From Clostridiales bacterium (GTDB lineage: Bacteria; Bacillota; Clostridia; Lachnospirales; Lachnospiraceae): 64,000 bases of DNA. The stretch is taken from the NCBI GenBank assembly GCA_021204025.1, contig JAJQAC010000086.1, positions 23,610 through 87,609 on the forward strand. The letters are read 5' to 3'. A program made the translations under genes and the position numbers. Of the stretch, positions 27,450 through 36,199 are shown piece after piece. Each line of letters opens with the position of its first letter. The first letter of the stretch is position 1. The notes beneath the pieces were generated by a model. That model was not told where the DNA came from. It worked only from the letters and a program-made list of their open reading frames with translations, and searched no databases.

Positions 27450-28592
27450 TTATACGTCTCTCACAGAACCGTCAAATGCGATCTGACAACTGATACTCCT
27501 CTGAGCCGGAGGAAACTTTTCGCTGATGTCATCCGCCAGCTCGATACCGATGCCGGGAGCATCCGGCACAACGAGGTAACCGTGATCCAACTCCAGAGGG
27601 GATTTGATCATCTGGCTTTCATTACCCTGAAGGTAGAAACTTGGGAACTCCTGAATACATACGTTGGGCACAGCTGCATCGAGTTGGAGACAGGCAGCCG
27701 TAGACACAGGACCAAGAGGATTATGAGGGACAATTTCAACATAATGGCTCTCAGCAATAGCAGCAACCTTCTTGCATGGGGTAAGCCCGCCCAGCGCACA
27801 CACGTCAGGCCGCACATACCGTGCCCCATGTCGGCTGAGCAGATCTTCAAATTCCTCAATGTTGATGAACCGTTCACCAGAAGCAATGGGCAGCCACGTT
27901 TTGGAAGCCAGCTCCGCCATGGCAGCATTGTTATCCGGAGGAATGGGATCCTCCAGGAACAGGGGATGATATTCTTCCACGCCCTTGGCAAATGCAATGG
28001 CATCCATGGGATTCATACTTCGATGGACTTCCAGAATCAGATCAAAATCATCACCCACGGCATCCCGACATGCTTTCACCCGGGCAATCTGCATGGCAAC
28101 CCGATGGGAAAAAATCCCATCCTCAAAGTCAGCAGTTTTTTTTCGGATATCGCCGGTGATCATAAGCCGGGCCGCCGTAAATCCCTGCTCCTTCACCTTT
28201 TTGCACTCTTCCGCCATTTCTTCCGGTGTAAATTTGAATACAGCAGGATAAGTGCGCACCTTGTCCCGGCACTTACCACCCAAAAGCTCATACACCGGTA
28301 CGCCAAGAGCCTTGCCCTTGATGTCCCACAGAGCGATATCGATGGCGGAAATGGCACTCATAATGATACTGCCGCGAAAATACATGCTGCGATACATATA
28401 TTGCCAGTGATGCTCGATCCGCATTGGATTCTGTCCCACAATGTATCCTTCCAGCTTTTTCAGAACCCCGATGGTTCCATCGAGATAACCCCAAGCACCA
28501 ACCTCTCCGATACCAGTGATTCCCTCATCTGTATGGAGCTTGATAAACAGATACTTGCTTGCAGGAATCAGTTCCATCCTTATAACTTTCAT
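27450..28592 (-). CDS. Mandelate racemase/galactonate dehydratase-like enolase-superfamily enzyme
   Basis: A 380-residue enolase-superfamily enzyme. The N-terminal capping domain is followed by a barrel with metal-ligand segments DLILEVHRSMNP, PLFLEDPIPPDN and IASGERF, and the catalytic-His segment VEIVPHNPLGPVSTAACL. This arrangement resembles D-galactonate-type acid-sugar dehydratases, which remove water by abstracting the alpha-proton of a carboxylate. The exact substrate is unknown. The start at 28592 has GGAGG eight nt upstream, better than the frame start at 28622. It lies in a cluster with a LysR regulator, an anion transporter, an esterase and an enoate reductase. Confidence 0.87.
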   Translation of the reverse strand: MKVIRMELIPASKYLFIKLHTDEGITGIGEVGAWGYLDGTIGVLKKLEGYIVGQNPMRIEHHWQYMYRSMYFRGSIIMSAISAIDIALWDIKGKALGVPVYELLGGKCRDKVRTYPAVFKFTPEEMAEECKKVKEQGFTAARLMITGDIRKKTADFEDGIFSHRVAMQIARVKACRDAVGDDFDLILEVHRSMNPMDAIAFAKGVEEYHPLFLEDPIPPDNNAAMAELASKTWLPIASGERFINIEEFEDLLSRHGARYVRPDVCALGGLTPCKKVAAIAESHYVEIVPHNPLGPVSTAACLQLDAAVPNVCIQEFPSFYLQGNESQMIKSPLELDHGYLVVPDAPGIGIELADDISEKFPPAQRSISCQIAFDGSVRDV

Positions 28593-28645
28593 TATGTAAA
28601 CCTCCAAATGTTCATAATACAACTCAGCTTTGCGATGGCTCGTCA

Positions 28646-28739
28646 GTTATCTGCACATTTTGGATAATAACATTGTAACAAAACGGGTTCGATTTCGTCA
28701 AATATGAAAAACAAACACTTTGGATAACAAAAAGTTATC
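28646..28739. promoter_or_regulatory. GATAAC-type operator sites upstream of the dehydratase gene
   Basis: GATAAC and its complement form a perfect palindrome, GATAAC-aaaaa-GTTATC, at 28723-28739. A looser pair GTTATC/GATAAT lies at 28646-28668. The same half-site occurs upstream of the transporter gene (29804-29827), so the LysR protein encoded between them is the likely binder. Confidence 0.5.
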
Positions 28740-29688
28740 AGAATGCTGGCGCACCTGCGTCTATCACCGGAAGCAGTTCCTGTCGGACAATTTGAATCAA
28801 ATCATGAACCAGATCGATGTTTGCGCAGCTTTCCTTGTATGCAACTTTTGACAATCTGCACACGGGAGGATTGCTAAAAATGCAGAACGCCAGTCTGGAA
28901 TCCAGATGCGGATAGATACGGTGATAATCAAAAGCATTGATCAACAAAACACCGCCTCCTTTTGCCGCCATATGATAGGCGGTATCCAGATTACCGAGCA
29001 TGACCGTATTGGACGGGTAGATTTCCTGCTGAGTCAGCATCTTGTTTGTAAATTCATAAAACCCATTTGTGGGGGAAGGCAAAAGGAAAGTTTCTCCTTC
29101 CAATTGCTGTCCGGTGATGGAAGCAGGATGATAAATCGTCGCCTCATGAACAGCAAACTTTTGGCCGCAGGCAGATGCCCGTGGAACCACACAATAAACA
29201 AACTCTCTACGGATATCCTCATATGTGATGTCCTGATATGTGGAAGTCAGTGCGCCAAATGCCACATCTAAAGAACCATCAATAATGCCGCCATCCATGT
29301 CCTTGAGACCGCCATCCTGTACATGGATGGAGATATCCGGGTGCAGTTTCTGAAACGTGGGAACCAAGATCGGCAGCCACTGCATTCCGCGGGTCATCCC
29401 CATACCGATGCGCAAAGTGCGCCGTGTCGTTCCCATATCCTGAAGCGTCATACGCAGCATGGTTTCGGATTTTTGTATTTCCTTCATCCTGGTGATATAT
29501 AACGCTCCCGCTTCTGTGATCTGGATCGGTTTCGTATTCCGGTTGAACAGTTTCACGCCAAGGTTCCCTTCTAATTTGTTCAAATACGCGGTCAATCCCG
29601 GCTGTGAAATGTACAGGCGGGCAGCAGCCTTGCGCAGATTCCGTTCTTCCGCCACAGCAAGTACATAATCAAATTTATCCAGTGTCAT
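28738..29688 (-). CDS. LysR family regulator of the catabolic cluster
   Basis: Helix-turn-helix KFDYVLAVAEERNLRKAAARLYISQPGLTAYLNKLEGNLGVKLFNR at the N-terminus, then the LysR co-inducer domain (VVPRASACGQKF, PSNTVMLGNLDTAYHMAAKG). Start at 29688 with GGAGGGG seven nt upstream. It lies between the dehydratase gene and the divergent transporter-esterase-reductase genes, both of which carry GATAAC sites. Confidence 0.9.
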   Translation of the reverse strand: MTLDKFDYVLAVAEERNLRKAAARLYISQPGLTAYLNKLEGNLGVKLFNRNTKPIQITEAGALYITRMKEIQKSETMLRMTLQDMGTTRRTLRIGMGMTRGMQWLPILVPTFQKLHPDISIHVQDGGLKDMDGGIIDGSLDVAFGALTSTYQDITYEDIRREFVYCVVPRASACGQKFAVHEATIYHPASITGQQLEGETFLLPSPTNGFYEFTNKMLTQQEIYPSNTVMLGNLDTAYHMAAKGGGVLLINAFDYHRIYPHLDSRLAFCIFSNPPVCRLSKVAYKESCANIDLVHDLIQIVRQELLPVIDAGAPAF

Positions 29689-29803
29689 GGTTGAACCCCT
29701 CCCTGCAGCTCGTGATATTTTAGATAATATCACAGAGATTTTGTCAGGTAAAGTGATGAAATCAGTGAATTTGCCGAAACATAATCATATTTTTTTATCG
29801 TTT

Positions 29804-29827
29804 GATAACTGAAATGTATTGGATAAC
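29804..29827. promoter_or_regulatory. Two direct GATAAC sites upstream of the transporter operon
   Basis: GATAAC at 29804-29809 and 29822-29827 are direct repeats 18 bp apart (TTTGATAACTG and TTGGATAACCG) in the divergent region between LysR and the anion transporter. They match the half-sites found at 28646-28739. Confidence 0.45.
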
Positions 29828-29920
29828 CGGCACCCCGAATGCTATATTCAAAATTGCTAAGCGATGGCAATTCGAGTTTGCACAGACACAAGAGACAAAC
29901 CAAACAGAAGGAGATTTTTT

Positions 29921-31234
29921 ATGAACACTCTGACAATTTGCCTGATTATTTGCGCCCTCACAATTATTGGATTTATCTGGGGCAAATGGTCTATGGCAAC
30001 CGTTTCCATGTGCAGCTTCATGCTGTTTATTATTACAGGATGTGTTACAGCCGAAACCGCTCTTAGCAACTTTGGCAACACCAACGGCATTATGCTGATG
30101 AGTATGTTTGTTGTGGCTGCCGGGTTCCGCAGAACCCAGTTTGTAAACGTGGTCGCCAACAGCGTCAACCGCCTCGCCAGAGGCAATATGACCACGATCA
30201 TGGCAGCCTATATTCTGATTACAATTGTTCTCTCCCAGTTCATCCAGAGTCCTGTCGTAGTATTTGGTATCATGAGTCCGATGATGGCCTCCACCTGCGC
30301 CAACATGAATGTAAGTCCCAGTAAGGTGATGTATCCGCTGGGCGTGGCGGCTATTGCCACCTGCAGCGCTTTTCCTGTCGGCAGCGGTGCTACCGTTTTT
30401 GCCGAACTCAATGCTTATCTGGAGAGTGTAGGTTATACCACTTATCAGGTTTCCTTAACAGATCCCATGAAGGCCCGCCTGCCAATGGTTATTGTCTACG
30501 CCGTTTACTGCATCTTCTTTGCCATGAAATTTGCCCCTGAACACCCGCTGGTTGAGATCACAGAAGCAAAAACCGGTGGTCGTCAGCAAGAGGCTCTGAA
30601 ACCTTTTCAGGAACGTTGTGGCTACATCATCTTCATCGCAGTTACAATCTGTTTGATTCTCCAGCCCCAAATCAACAGCACACTGGCTGCTGCTACCGGG
30701 TCTGGTATGGCGACCTGGCAGATCTGTATGGTCGGCGCCATCCTGATGGTCATGACCGGCGTTCTGACACCCAAAGAAGCCACCAACGCTATGCCCGTCT
30801 GGATGTATTTGCTTCTGGTTGGCAGTCTGACCATGGGCAATGCACTTCAGGCAACCGGTGCCGGTACCGTCATTGGCGACGCACTGGCAAATATGGTCGG
30901 CGGACTCGGCAACCGTTATCTGGTGGGCCTTGTATTCTTCTTCGTTCCTTTCCTGCTGACCCAGTTCATGCAAAACCGCACCGTCATGCAGGTCTTTATC
31001 CCTATTGCAGCCCTCGCCTGCCAGAGCATGGGCGCTAACCCTGTGGGCATCGTCATTCTGGTTCAGGCGGCCTGCCTGTCTGCCTTTATGACACCTATGG
31101 CCACACCTGCCGTACCGCAATACATGGCTGCCGGCGGCTATAATCTGGCCAGCACATTAAAGCAGTCTATCATCCCCTGCGTTCTGTTCTGTATTGTCAG
31201 CGTGCTGTGGACTATGACAGTTTTCCCAATGTAA
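29921..31234 (+). CDS. SLC13/CitMHS-like anion or dicarboxylate transporter
   Basis: About eleven membrane segments over 437 residues. It resembles ion-transporter superfamily permeases of the SLC13 (DASS)/CitMHS group, which move di- and tricarboxylates with cations: duplicated re-entrant segments carry SQFIQSPVVVFGIMSPMM and FLLTQFMQNRTVMQVFIPIA. The start at 29921 has AGGAG seven nt upstream; an earlier in-frame start at 29864 lacks one. First gene of a transporter-esterase-reductase unit, so it probably imports an organic anion used by the enzymes. Confidence 0.85.
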   Translation: MNTLTICLIICALTIIGFIWGKWSMATVSMCSFMLFIITGCVTAETALSNFGNTNGIMLMSMFVVAAGFRRTQFVNVVANSVNRLARGNMTTIMAAYILITIVLSQFIQSPVVVFGIMSPMMASTCANMNVSPSKVMYPLGVAAIATCSAFPVGSGATVFAELNAYLESVGYTTYQVSLTDPMKARLPMVIVYAVYCIFFAMKFAPEHPLVEITEAKTGGRQQEALKPFQERCGYIIFIAVTICLILQPQINSTLAAATGSGMATWQICMVGAILMVMTGVLTPKEATNAMPVWMYLLLVGSLTMGNALQATGAGTVIGDALANMVGGLGNRYLVGLVFFFVPFLLTQFMQNRTVMQVFIPIAALACQSMGANPVGIVILVQAACLSAFMTPMATPAVPQYMAAGGYNLASTLKQSIIPCVLFCIVSVLWTMTVFPM

Positions 31235-31300
31235 TTCTCATGAATCATTTTGCAGCATGGTTTTTACAGCCATGCTGCACCACTTAGAAAGGAGTAGTCT

Positions 31301-32188
31301 ATGCTCACACAAAAGCAAAAAGAGGAACTGGCAGCCCGTTTGCGCTCCGGAGTAAAATCTGCCAGTGCGGTATCACAGGAGGAATGGGACAGCTTCCCGG
31401 CAAACGTACAGGAATTATCCATTCCCACATCTCAGGGAAACGCCAGGCTTTATGCTGTTTTCACAGACACTGCTAAAGAGGGGAAACCGTTGATCCTGAA
31501 TTTTCACGGCGGTGGATTCATCGGCAGACATATGGATCGAGATGAGTTATTCTGCCGTAAAATGGCTATTCAATTTGGCGCTCTCGTTCTGGATGTAGAT
31601 TACAAACTGGCGCCGGAACATCCTTACCCGGTTGCCGCTCTGGAGTGCTGGGATGTAGCCAAATGGGCCCATGAGAACGCTGCTTCCCTGCATGCGGACC
31701 CGGACAAAATAATCCTGATCGGTTATTCTTCCGGAGGCAATCTGGTGGCCGGGATCTGTATGCGTGCCGGACTGACCAGAGCATTCCGCCCATTATGTGC
31801 GATCATTGATTATGCGCCGCTGGATCTCAAGACGGACCCGGCAAATAAGAAAGAGAGCATTTGTGATATGCCCGCTGAACGTGCGCAGGCATACAATGCC
31901 AAATACATTGTGCCGGAAAATGCCGAAGATCCATTTGTCAGTCCGGTCTTTGCAGAACCGGCATTGCTGGAGCAATTTCCGACAACACTGATCATCTCCG
32001 CCGGAGAAGATCGCCTTTGTGAAGAAAACGAACTGTTTGCCATGAAACTGGCCCAGGCCGGAGTTATCGTCACCAGCAAACGGTTTACCGAGAGCATTCA
32101 CGGGTTTGTCATCAACCGGATGTGCGAATGGGAACAGGCCACGAAGCTGATCTTTACTTTTATTGCCCAGCAGCTACACGGGGAATAA
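31301..32188 (+). CDS. Alpha/beta hydrolase, hormone-sensitive-lipase-like esterase
   Basis: A 295-residue esterase. Oxyanion motif LNFHGGGFIG, nucleophile elbow LIGYSSGGNLVAG (Ser), Asp in IISAGEDRLCEEN and His in FTESIHGFVINR make a complete triad. Enzymes of this group (HSL family IV) cleave small carboxylic esters. Between the transporter and reductase genes on the same strand, with a clear AAAGGAG site before the ATG. It may hydrolyse an imported ester. Confidence 0.9.
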   Translation: MLTQKQKEELAARLRSGVKSASAVSQEEWDSFPANVQELSIPTSQGNARLYAVFTDTAKEGKPLILNFHGGGFIGRHMDRDELFCRKMAIQFGALVLDVDYKLAPEHPYPVAALECWDVAKWAHENAASLHADPDKIILIGYSSGGNLVAGICMRAGLTRAFRPLCAIIDYAPLDLKTDPANKKESICDMPAERAQAYNAKYIVPENAEDPFVSPVFAEPALLEQFPTTLIISAGEDRLCEENELFAMKLAQAGVIVTSKRFTESIHGFVINRMCEWEQATKLIFTFIAQQLHGE

Positions 32189-32255
32189 ATCGTAAGGAAA
32201 GATGCTTTTACCAACAATTTAAAGAAACCAGCAAGAATCAATCGGAGGTATCCTT

Positions 32256-34202
32256 ATGGCTTATCAATATCCTCATCTCTGTGCCCCCATTACATTAGGC
32301 GGCACCACTTTCCGCAACCGGATGTTCTCCGCCCCTATGGGCGGCACAGACATCACTAACGATGGCTGCATCGGTCCCAAATCCACTGCTTTTTATGAGC
32401 TGCGGGGCAAAGGCGGCGCCGGGGCTGTTACGGTATCCGAATGCATGGTGCATCCCCAGACTGACGGCTCCCACGCCTATCATCTGGACGAGAGCATTTT
32501 GAACTCCCTGGCCTGTGCCACCTACACTGCTGATGCCATCCGCCGTCACGGAGCCATTCCCAGCCTGGAACTGTCTCACTCCGGAATGTACGCCGGAACC
32601 TATATGACCGACAAATCCAAACAGAAGTCCATGCATCAGTGGGGTCCTTCCACCTGCACTCGCCCCGACGGAGTAGAAGTCAGGGCACTGACCCAAAATT
32701 TGATAAATGAAATTGTGGCCGCTTACGGTCATGTGGCAGGTCTTGCAAAACGAGCCGGTTTTGAGATGTTGATGATCCACGGCGGTCACGGCTGGCTTAT
32801 CAACCAGTTCCTGTCTCCCATGTTCAACAAACGGACAGATGCATACGGCGGCTCACTGGAAAACCGCTGCCGGTTCGCCATTGAGGTGCTGCAATCTGTC
32901 CGTGCAGAGGTAGGGCCGCTCTTTCCCATCGAATTCCGCCTGTCCGGTGCAGAATTCGTGGACGAAGGATACGATCTCGATGAAGGGATCCGCATTGCAC
33001 AGCAGCTGGAGCCGTATATCGATCTGCTCCATGTGACTGCGGGTACTTATCAACGTACCTTTGGTATTACCCATCCCTCCATGTTTACAGAACATGGGCG
33101 GAATGTCTATCTGGCTGCGGAAATTAAAAAACACGTCAAAGTTCCTGTAGCCACCATTGGCGGCCTGAATGACCCGTCCCAGATGGAGGAAATTATCGCC
33201 TCCGGCAAAGCAGACGTGGTCTACATGGCTCGTGCATTACTGGCAGATCCTTTCCTGCCCAACAAGGTCATGGCAAATAAGGGCGAAGACATCGTCCGCT
33301 GCCTGCGTTGCTTCACCTGCATGGCAGAACGCGCCGCCACATCCACCCGACGCTGCACCGTCAATCCTCTGATTGGCCGGGAATGCGAAGGGGATGAAGT
33401 CCGCCCTGCTCCCATCTCCAAAAAGGTACTGGTAGCAGGCGGAGGACCCGGCGGACTATATGCCGCTTACACCGCTGCCCGCCGGGGACATCAGGTCGTC
33501 CTTTGTGAAAAAGAGCCGGAGCTGGGCGGCATCCTCAGGAGTGAGCAGGCTCTTCCCTTTAAATATGAAATGTATCAGCTGGCAGACACCTACGCCAAAA
33601 TTGCCAAAGATGCAGGCGTGGAAATTCGTCTGAATACTGAGGTCACGAAAATGTATGTAGAGCAGGAGGCTCCAGATGCCCTGATTATCGCCGTTGGCTC
33701 CGCACCACTGATGCCCCCTATCCCAGGTCTGAATGGGAACAACGTGGTAGTAGTCAATAACTACTATCTGGAAAAGGACAAAATCGGAGGCGATGTAGTA
33801 GTCATGGGTGGCGGCCTGGCGGGCTGTGAATGTGCTATCCATCTGGCGCAGGAGGGGAAAAGTGTCCATCTGGTGGAAATGAGGGACGCACTTGCTCCCG
33901 ATGCTAACGTTCGTCACCGTCCTCTTCTGCTAAAGGAGATCAACAAATGTGTTCACGTCCACGTCGGATACCGTGCGCTCCGGATCACGGAAGAAGGCGT
34001 AGTCTGCGTCAACCCAAAGGGAGATGAAATACTCGTCCCCGGCAAGAGCGTCATCTGCGCGCTCGGGCAGCGTTCCCGAACCGATGTGGTAGCAGATTTA
34101 CAGGGAACCGCGCCATTCGTCCGGGTGATTGGCGATGCCAGCCGGGTCAGCACCATTACGAATGCCGTCTATTGGGGTTATCACGCTGCTCTCGATATTT
34201 GA
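32256..34202 (+). CDS. Old-yellow-enzyme/enoate reductase-like FMN-FeS-FAD oxidoreductase
   Basis: A 648-residue flavoprotein of the 2,4-dienoyl-CoA reductase/enoate reductase family. An N-terminal FMN barrel (NRMFSAPMGGTDI, MIHGGHGWLINQFLSP, EFRLSGAEFVDEGYD) is followed by a 4Fe-4S cysteine cluster (CLRCFTC, then RRCTVNPLIG) and two nucleotide-binding folds (VLVAGGGPGGLYAA near 390 and VVVMGGGLAGCECA near 510). These enzymes reduce activated carbon-carbon double bonds under anaerobic conditions. With the esterase and dehydratase it suggests breakdown of an unsaturated organic acid or its ester. Terminal gene of the unit; strong RBS GGAGG. Confidence 0.93.
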   Translation: MAYQYPHLCAPITLGGTTFRNRMFSAPMGGTDITNDGCIGPKSTAFYELRGKGGAGAVTVSECMVHPQTDGSHAYHLDESILNSLACATYTADAIRRHGAIPSLELSHSGMYAGTYMTDKSKQKSMHQWGPSTCTRPDGVEVRALTQNLINEIVAAYGHVAGLAKRAGFEMLMIHGGHGWLINQFLSPMFNKRTDAYGGSLENRCRFAIEVLQSVRAEVGPLFPIEFRLSGAEFVDEGYDLDEGIRIAQQLEPYIDLLHVTAGTYQRTFGITHPSMFTEHGRNVYLAAEIKKHVKVPVATIGGLNDPSQMEEIIASGKADVVYMARALLADPFLPNKVMANKGEDIVRCLRCFTCMAERAATSTRRCTVNPLIGRECEGDEVRPAPISKKVLVAGGGPGGLYAAYTAARRGHQVVLCEKEPELGGILRSEQALPFKYEMYQLADTYAKIAKDAGVEIRLNTEVTKMYVEQEAPDALIIAVGSAPLMPPIPGLNGNNVVVVNNYYLEKDKIGGDVVVMGGGLAGCECAIHLAQEGKSVHLVEMRDALAPDANVRHRPLLLKEINKCVHVHVGYRALRITEEGVVCVNPKGDEILVPGKSVICALGQRSRTDVVADLQGTAPFVRVIGDASRVSTITNAVYWGYHAALDI

Positions 34203-34460
34203 GAAAATATTCCATGATGAAAAAGGAATCCCAGCTATCTGTCCACCTTAGACAGATAACGGGGATTTTCTTTCATTTACTTTATTTACAATATTTTTCA
34301 ATAACCATAGTTTTCCTTTATACTGCCTTCTCCTTTCATTATATACGTGCGCAACTGACAACCTCAACTTGACGTTTCACAAAAATAGCTTTATCATACA
34401 ATCATACAGCAAACACCGGACTGATCCAACAGGCGCACAGCGCCGGATAAGGAGACTTTG

Positions 34461-36068
34461 ATGCCAAAAGTTTTTAATGTCACAGGCGTATGTGTTCCCT
34501 GGAAACATTATATGGTAAACATTGATGATAAGCTTGCCCAGATTAAGACGCTTATCGATAAGGGCGCTTATTTTACCATTAATCGTGCCAGACAATATGG
34601 AAAAACGACTACGCTCAACGCTCTGGCTGCCTATCTGAATCATGACTATCTGACAATCACGATTGATTTTCAGGAATTCAGCAATATGTCATTCCGAGAC
34701 GAAAATACCTTTTCATCTGAGTTTGCTTCCAGCTTTCTGGACACACTGGATACAGAAAATGATTTCCCTGACGGGAATGAAAATCCTGCGATTAAAAGGC
34801 TGGTCGAAATCGCCACGCGGCCAGATACCGAGTTATCCCTGCGACGCCTGTTTAAGATCCTGAACCTGGTATGCTCAGCTTCTCAGAAACCAATTGTACT
34901 TATGATTGACGAAGCGGACAGCGCTCAAAATAATCAGGTTTTTCTGGATTTTCTGGCTCAGCTCAGGAATTATTATCTGAAGCGGGAAAAAACCGGTTTT
35001 TCCACTTTTCAATCGGTAATCCTCGCAGGAGTTTATGATGTCAAAAATCTCCAGTCAAAAATCCGCACCGAAGGTGAGCATAAACAGAACAGCCCATGGA
35101 ACATTGCTGCGGAGTTCGACATAAATATGAGTTTTTCAAAAAGCAGAATTGCCGGAATGTTAAATGAATACGAAACAGACTGGCACACAGGGATGGATGC
35201 GGATGAAATTGCAGGCCTGATTTATGATGATACTTCAGGATATCCGTTTCTGGTATCGAGACTGTGTATGCTGTTAGATGAAAAAGTATGCCGAACCGAT
35301 GGCAAACTACGCAAAAATTCCTGGAGCAGAGAGGATTTTTTTGCCGCCGAACGGATGCTCCTCTCAGAAAAGAATACCCTGTTTGAATCGCTTACCGCAA
35401 AGCTGAAGGATTACCCGAAACTGAATGAAATGTTATATTCACTGCTGTTTACAGGAAAAAATATTCTGTACAATCCGGACAACCCCCATATTGATATGGC
35501 GACGATGTTTGGCTTTGTCCGAAACAGCAATGGAATTCTCGCCATTTCGAACCGAATTTTTGAAACAAGACTGTATAACCTTTATCTTTCCACAGACGAC
35601 ATGCAGACAACCGATCTTTATAAAGCGTCCTTACTGGATAAAAACCAGTTTGTCACAAACGGGACTTTGAACATGCGTCTGATTCTTGAAAAATTTACAG
35701 AGCACTTTCACGATCTGTATGGAGACAGCAGGGATACTTTCATTGAGGATGAAGGCAGAAAATTCTTTCTCCTGTATCTGAGACCCATCATCAATGGAAC
35801 CGGCAATTATTATGTAGAAGCCAGAACCAGAGAATTAAAGAGAACGGATGTGATTGTTGATTACAGGGGAAAGCAATACGTCATAGAACTGAAAATATGG
35901 CATGGAAATGAATACAACAGCAGAGGCGAACAGCAGCTTGTTGATTATCTTAACGCTTATCATATCGACACCGGATATATGATCAGTTTTAATTTTAACA
36001 AAAAGAAACGAACCGGTGTACATGACATTATACTGAATGGAAAAACATTGGTTGAGGCGGTAATATAA
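34461..36068 (+). CDS. AAA-ATPase-like / PD-(D/E)XK nuclease-like protein (DUF1703 type)
   Basis: A 535-residue protein of the widespread AAA-ATPase-like (PF09820) plus PDDEXK_9 (PF08011) type. The N-terminal part has INRARQYGKTTTLNALAAYL (P-loop-like, QYGKTTT) and PIVLMIDEADSAQNN (Walker B-like). The C-terminal domain carries the nuclease pattern DVIVDYRGKQYVIELKIWHG, with Asp and the ELK of the PD-(D/E)XK core. The biological role is not established; these genes are often mobile and multi-copy. Start ATG 34461 follows AAGGAG by seven nt. It stands alone. Confidence 0.85.
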   Translation: MPKVFNVTGVCVPWKHYMVNIDDKLAQIKTLIDKGAYFTINRARQYGKTTTLNALAAYLNHDYLTITIDFQEFSNMSFRDENTFSSEFASSFLDTLDTENDFPDGNENPAIKRLVEIATRPDTELSLRRLFKILNLVCSASQKPIVLMIDEADSAQNNQVFLDFLAQLRNYYLKREKTGFSTFQSVILAGVYDVKNLQSKIRTEGEHKQNSPWNIAAEFDINMSFSKSRIAGMLNEYETDWHTGMDADEIAGLIYDDTSGYPFLVSRLCMLLDEKVCRTDGKLRKNSWSREDFFAAERMLLSEKNTLFESLTAKLKDYPKLNEMLYSLLFTGKNILYNPDNPHIDMATMFGFVRNSNGILAISNRIFETRLYNLYLSTDDMQTTDLYKASLLDKNQFVTNGTLNMRLILEKFTEHFHDLYGDSRDTFIEDEGRKFFLLYLRPIINGTGNYYVEARTRELKRTDVIVDYRGKQYVIELKIWHGNEYNSRGEQQLVDYLNAYHIDTGYMISFNFNKKKRTGVHDIILNGKTLVEAVI

Positions 36069-36070
36069 AT

Positions 36071-36171
36071 ATCCCGTCCTGGAATACTGTTACATATTCC
36101 GGGACGGGACTTATTTAGTCAATCAAAACATACTCCGCGGTACCACCCGCATTGAAACCGGCCAATGCAAA
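36071..36171 (-). other. Truncated T-box fragment acting as a terminator
   Basis: About 100 nt that match the 3' half of the aspS T-box (26733-26828), including AATGCGGGTGGTACCGCGG (36135-36154) and the terminator hairpin (36071-36110). No Stem I or specifier region is present. It lies between the 3' ends of the converging AAA gene (+) and the PTS EIIBC gene (-), with its own orientation matching the PTS gene. It cannot sense tRNA; it may serve as a bidirectional terminator. Confidence 0.8.
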
Positions 36172-36199
36172 AAATGCAGTGAAATGAAACTTAAGATAC

